From positions 1 to 17,263 of the forward strand of contig SFHC01000029.1 of NCBI GenBank assembly GCA_004555725.1: a stretch of 17,263 nt of DNA, in the 5' to 3' direction. This document shows, piece after piece, positions 15,236-17,263 of the stretch. Source of the stretch: [Eubacterium] saphenum. Lineage in GTDB: Bacteria; Bacillota; Clostridia; Peptostreptococcales; Anaerovoracaceae. The position numbers and the translations under genes were made by a program. The stretch's first letter is position 1, and the number at the start of each line of letters is the position of its first letter. The notes beneath the pieces are model-generated. The model saw only the letters and a list, made by a program, of their open reading frames with translations. It had not been told where the DNA came from and did not search any database.

Positions 15236-15926
15236 CTTTTACGTAACCCTCCTCAAGAGACGCCTTCGCGGCGTTCTGCTCCGCTTCCTTCTTACTCTTC
15301 CCGCTTCCGGAACCCATCTGGTGTCCGTTGCAGAGCATGTGGACATAGAACGTCTTATCATGATCCGGACCGGTTTCACGATCCAGCACATACTGGATTT
15401 TCGGCTCGGTTCCTTTCTTCTGCAGGATCTCCTGAACCTGCGTCTTATAATCGGTGTACAGTTTTCCGGCAAGCGCCTGATCGACCAGAGGTCTGAATTC
15501 CCGAAGGACAAAATCGCTCACCTGCTCATATCCGCTGTCCAGATAAATCGAGGCAATCACAGCTTCCACCGCATCTGCGATAATCGACTCGCGGTGTCTC
15601 CCTCCGGTCAGCTCTTCGCCTTTACCCAGATACAGATACTCTCCGATATTTAATTTTCTGCCCACTTCTGCCAGTGCCTTTTCGCATACCACCAAGGCTC
15701 TGAGTTTAGTCAGTTTCCCTTCATTGGAATGGTCCAGCCGTGTAAACAGCTCGTTTCCGATAATGGCATCCAAAAAAGCATCGCCCAGGAATTCCAGCCG
15801 TTCATTGCATTCCATCGGCGGACGGTGATGTTCCTTACAGTAGGAACTGTGTGTCAGCGCTCTTCTCAGCAGACGGATATCATGATAATGATACTGCAGC
15901 ACCAGCTCAAACTTTTGCTCATTCAA
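15225..15926 (-). CDS. rnc: Ribonuclease III
   Basis: A 233-residue double-strand-specific endoribonuclease that processes rRNA precursors and structured mRNAs. The nuclease signature NERLEFLGDAFLD spans 41–53. The four acidic metal ligands are E45, D49, D118 and E121 (the last two in IIADAVEAV). The double-stranded RNA-binding domain covers about 159–228, including GSGSGKSKKEAEQNAAKASLE (split). The start is a TTG at 15926: the binding site GGGAGG lies 6 bases upstream, and the resulting N-terminus MNEQKFELVL fits the family. No ATG is available in this frame nearby. The gene overlaps smc by 11 bases. A GC-rich hairpin sits in the 58-base gap between plsX and this gene, where self-regulation by cleavage is conceivable. 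Confidence 0.97.
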   Translation of the reverse strand: MNEQKFELVLQYHYHDIRLLRRALTHSSYCKEHHRPPMECNERLEFLGDAFLDAIIGNELFTRLDHSNEGKLTKLRALVVCEKALAEVGRKLNIGEYLYLGKGEELTGGRHRESIIADAVEAVIASIYLDSGYEQVSDFVLREFRPLVDQALAGKLYTDYKTQVQEILQKKGTEPKIQYVLDRETGPDHDKTFYVHMLCNGHQMGSGSGKSKKEAEQNAAKASLEEGYVKDVL

Positions 15927-15940
15927 CTTTTGCCTCCCGT

Positions 15941-15977
15941 AAAAATAGAATTCCGGCCGGCAGCAGATGCCGGCCGG
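15941..15977 (-). terminator. GC-rich hairpin with short U tract between plsX and rnc
   Basis: A perfect 10-bp stem, CCGGCCGGCA with TGCCGGCCGG (15977–15968 and 15962–15953), closes a 5-base loop. It is followed on the minus strand by AATTCTATTTTTA. The U run begins about 7 bases after the stem, later than in an efficient terminator, so partial termination (attenuation) is more likely than a full stop. The rnc binding site starts within about 5 bases of the U run, leaving no room for a promoter. A processing site is the alternative. Confidence 0.55.
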
Positions 15978-15984
15978 CCTGTCC

Positions 15985-17025
15985 TTACTGTCTTTCTTTC
16001 TCTTCGTCTTCTTCGATTGAACGCGCGCGGTCGCCGAGCGCCTGCGCGATCGTTTCCACTACGCCCTCCTCGACATACGGAACCGCCTTCAGGATGGTCT
16101 GACGAACTGCCAGAGCATCTGAGGAACCGTGCATTTTCAGCAGGGCTTTCTGCAGGCCGAGAATCGGCGCACCGCCGTATTCCTTATAGTCCAGCTGCGC
16201 CTTCAGACCGGCCAGCTGGTCTTTCATCATCAGAGCGGCGAACTTGGTTTTCGGACTGCTCATAAACATGCTCTTAGCCATCTTCAGCATGGAAAGGCCG
16301 AGCCCCTCCGTCAGCTTGATGCAGGCATTTCCTGTAAATCCGTCTGTGACGATGACATCGCAGACTGCGTTCTGCAGCTCCCTTGTCTCAATATTGCCGA
16401 TGAAATTCAGATCGCTGTCTTCAAGCAGAGCGCGGGCAGCTTTGGTCAGCGGCGTTCCCTTCTCCTTCTCGGTCCCCAGGTTTACCAGGCCGACCGTCGG
16501 GTTCGGACGGTTCATAACTTTTTCCATGTAAATGCTTCCCATGACGCCGAATTCAAACAGATTCCTCGGTTTACACTCCGCGTTGGCTCCCGCATCGGTC
16601 AGAAGTGACGGCTGATCGCTTCCAAGAACCGGATACACCGTTGCCAGTGTCGGCCGGTCGATGCCGCGAACTCTTCCAAGAATCAGAAGCCCTCCTGCCA
16701 GCAGCGCTCCTGTGCTTCCGGCCGAAATGAACACATCTCCGTCGCCTTCCTTGACCATGCGCAGCCCTTTGACGATTGAAGAGTCTTTCTTGCTGCGTAC
16801 TGCCATTACCGGCGCTTCGTCATTAGTAATTACACTCTGCGCGTCGCAAATAGTAATTTTGTGTCCGCGGTATCCATACTTGCTGAGCTTTTCCCGGATC
16901 AGCGCTTCAGGCCCTGTGATACAGATTTCATCCGCATCCTTCAGCATTCCTGCTGCCTGCACAGCACCTTCAACAATTGCGTCAGGCGCATGATCACCGC
17001 CCATTCCATCTAAGATAATCTTCAT
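15985..17025 (-). CDS. plsX: Phosphate acyltransferase PlsX
   Basis: A 346-residue enzyme that converts acyl-ACP and phosphate to acyl phosphate, the donor used by PlsY. The N-terminus MKIILDGMGGDHAPDAIVEG is the family signature. FISAGSTGALLAGG, LTDAGANAECKP and VGLVNLGTEKEKGT are conserved substrate-pocket blocks, and VIVTDGFTGNACIKLTEGL lies in the C-terminal half. The protein ends in a charged tail, SIEEDEEKERQ, slightly longer than in many relatives. The ATG at 17025 follows AAAGGAAG at a rather long spacing of about 9 bases. glyA ends 46 bases upstream, a gap containing a TATAAT sequence. acpP, the carrier-protein gene often found between plsX and rnc, is absent. Confidence 0.97.
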   Translation of the reverse strand: MKIILDGMGGDHAPDAIVEGAVQAAGMLKDADEICITGPEALIREKLSKYGYRGHKITICDAQSVITNDEAPVMAVRSKKDSSIVKGLRMVKEGDGDVFISAGSTGALLAGGLLILGRVRGIDRPTLATVYPVLGSDQPSLLTDAGANAECKPRNLFEFGVMGSIYMEKVMNRPNPTVGLVNLGTEKEKGTPLTKAARALLEDSDLNFIGNIETRELQNAVCDVIVTDGFTGNACIKLTEGLGLSMLKMAKSMFMSSPKTKFAALMMKDQLAGLKAQLDYKEYGGAPILGLQKALLKMHGSSDALAVRQTILKAVPYVEEGVVETIAQALGDRARSIEEDEEKERQ

Positions 17026-17054
17026 TTATGCGATCTTCCTTTACATCTGCTGTA

Positions 17055-17060
17055 ATTATA
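17055..17060 (-). promoter_or_regulatory. Perfect -10-like TATAAT before plsX
   Basis: In the 46-base gap between glyA and plsX the minus strand reads AAAATATAATTACAG, containing a consensus -10 box about 30 bases before the plsX start codon. The bases 17 upstream (AAAGCG) do not resemble a -35 box, and no TG extends the -10. It could be a weak start for the plsX operon, or chance in an AT-rich gap. Confidence 0.3.
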
Positions 17061-17071
17061 TTTTCTCCGCT

Positions 17072-17263
17072 CTATTCCGCTTTCTCACGGTCCAGACGGC
17101 GAACAACTTCATCAATTTTTCTGGCTGTCTGCCTGAAATCTTCTTCCTTGAAGCCTCTGGTGGTCATCGGAGCAGTTCCGACACGAACTCCGCTCGTCTG
17201 CTTCGGCGGACGCTTATCTCCCGGAATCGCGTTCTTGTTCAGCGTGATGCCGACCTCGTCCAG
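17072..17263 (-). CDS. glyA: Serine hydroxymethyltransferase, C-terminal 63 residues (cut by window edge)
   Basis: The last 63 codons of a gene that enters from beyond the right edge, ending in TAG at 17074–17072. The stretch LDEVGITLNKNAIPGDKRPP is the SHMT C-terminal block (commonly LDEVGITVNKNAIP), and TSGVRVGTAPMTTRGFKEED matches the TSG-x-R-x-GT-x-x-x-TTRGF motif, where the Arg binds the substrate carboxylate. SHMT converts serine and tetrahydrofolate to glycine and methylene-tetrahydrofolate using PLP. The PLP lysine lies outside the window. The gene points toward plsX, 46 bases away, and may be co-transcribed with it. Confidence 0.93.
   Translation of the reverse strand: MDEVGITLNKNAIPGDKRPPKQTSGVRVGTAPMTTRGFKEEDFRQTARKIDEVVRRLDREKAE

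Noticed and set aside
1..17263. CRISPR arrays, insertion sequences, phage or attachment sites
   Set aside because: No regularly spaced direct repeats, transposase or integrase motifs, or terminal inverted repeats were seen. The tRNA-Asp 3' end shows no adjacent duplicated copy within the window.

Overview
The window looks like a chromosomal housekeeping segment from an anaerobic Gram-positive bacterium of the Clostridia, probably Lachnospiraceae-like. This is inferred from gene content and order (glyA–plsX–rnc–smc–ftsY–der–plsY–gpsA–miaB), a MurT/GatD pair, GGAGG-type ribosome binding sites, roughly balanced GC, and a CoA-transferase of the butyryl-CoA:acetate / 4-hydroxybutyrate type. Every gene I can support lies on the minus strand, so transcription runs from high to low coordinates. 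No transposase, phage gene, CRISPR array or resistance gene was seen.

Layout in order of transcription. The 3' end of glyA (17263–17072) enters from outside the window. It is followed by plsX, rnc, smc, ftsY, der, plsY, gpsA, miaB, murT, a gatD-like gene and a site-2 protease (17025–3264). Spacing is tight: several genes overlap by 1–11 bp and the other gaps are 2–73 bp, so this reads as one long operon or a few overlapping ones. An intrinsic terminator (about 3240–3203) closes that block. Next come a methyltransferase-like gene of unknown role (3186–1825) and a CoA-transferase (1685–345), then a GC-rich hairpin (308–276). A small tRNA cluster with its own promoter follows: complete tRNA-Asp(GUC), then the first bases of what is probably tRNA-Thr.

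The genes fall into functional groups. PlsX, PlsY and GpsA together make lysophosphatidic acid from acyl-ACP and dihydroxyacetone phosphate. RNase III, MiaB and Der serve RNA processing, tRNA modification and ribosome assembly. SMC and FtsY serve chromosome organisation and membrane protein targeting. MurT/GatD normally amidates the D-Glu of lipid II.

Most of the window is ordinary. The observation most worth a second look is the GatD homologue. It keeps the family scaffold but lacks the nucleophilic Cys (Gly91 in its place) and the catalytic His (Ile188). In the partner MurT, the Asp I believe completes the triad appears to be Asn364. The pair therefore looks like a MurT complex with a pseudo-amidotransferase subunit. 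Lesser points are three intercistronic hairpins, the absence of acpP between plsX and rnc, a ~30-residue insertion in MiaB, and the uncharacterised C-terminal half of the methyltransferase-like protein.
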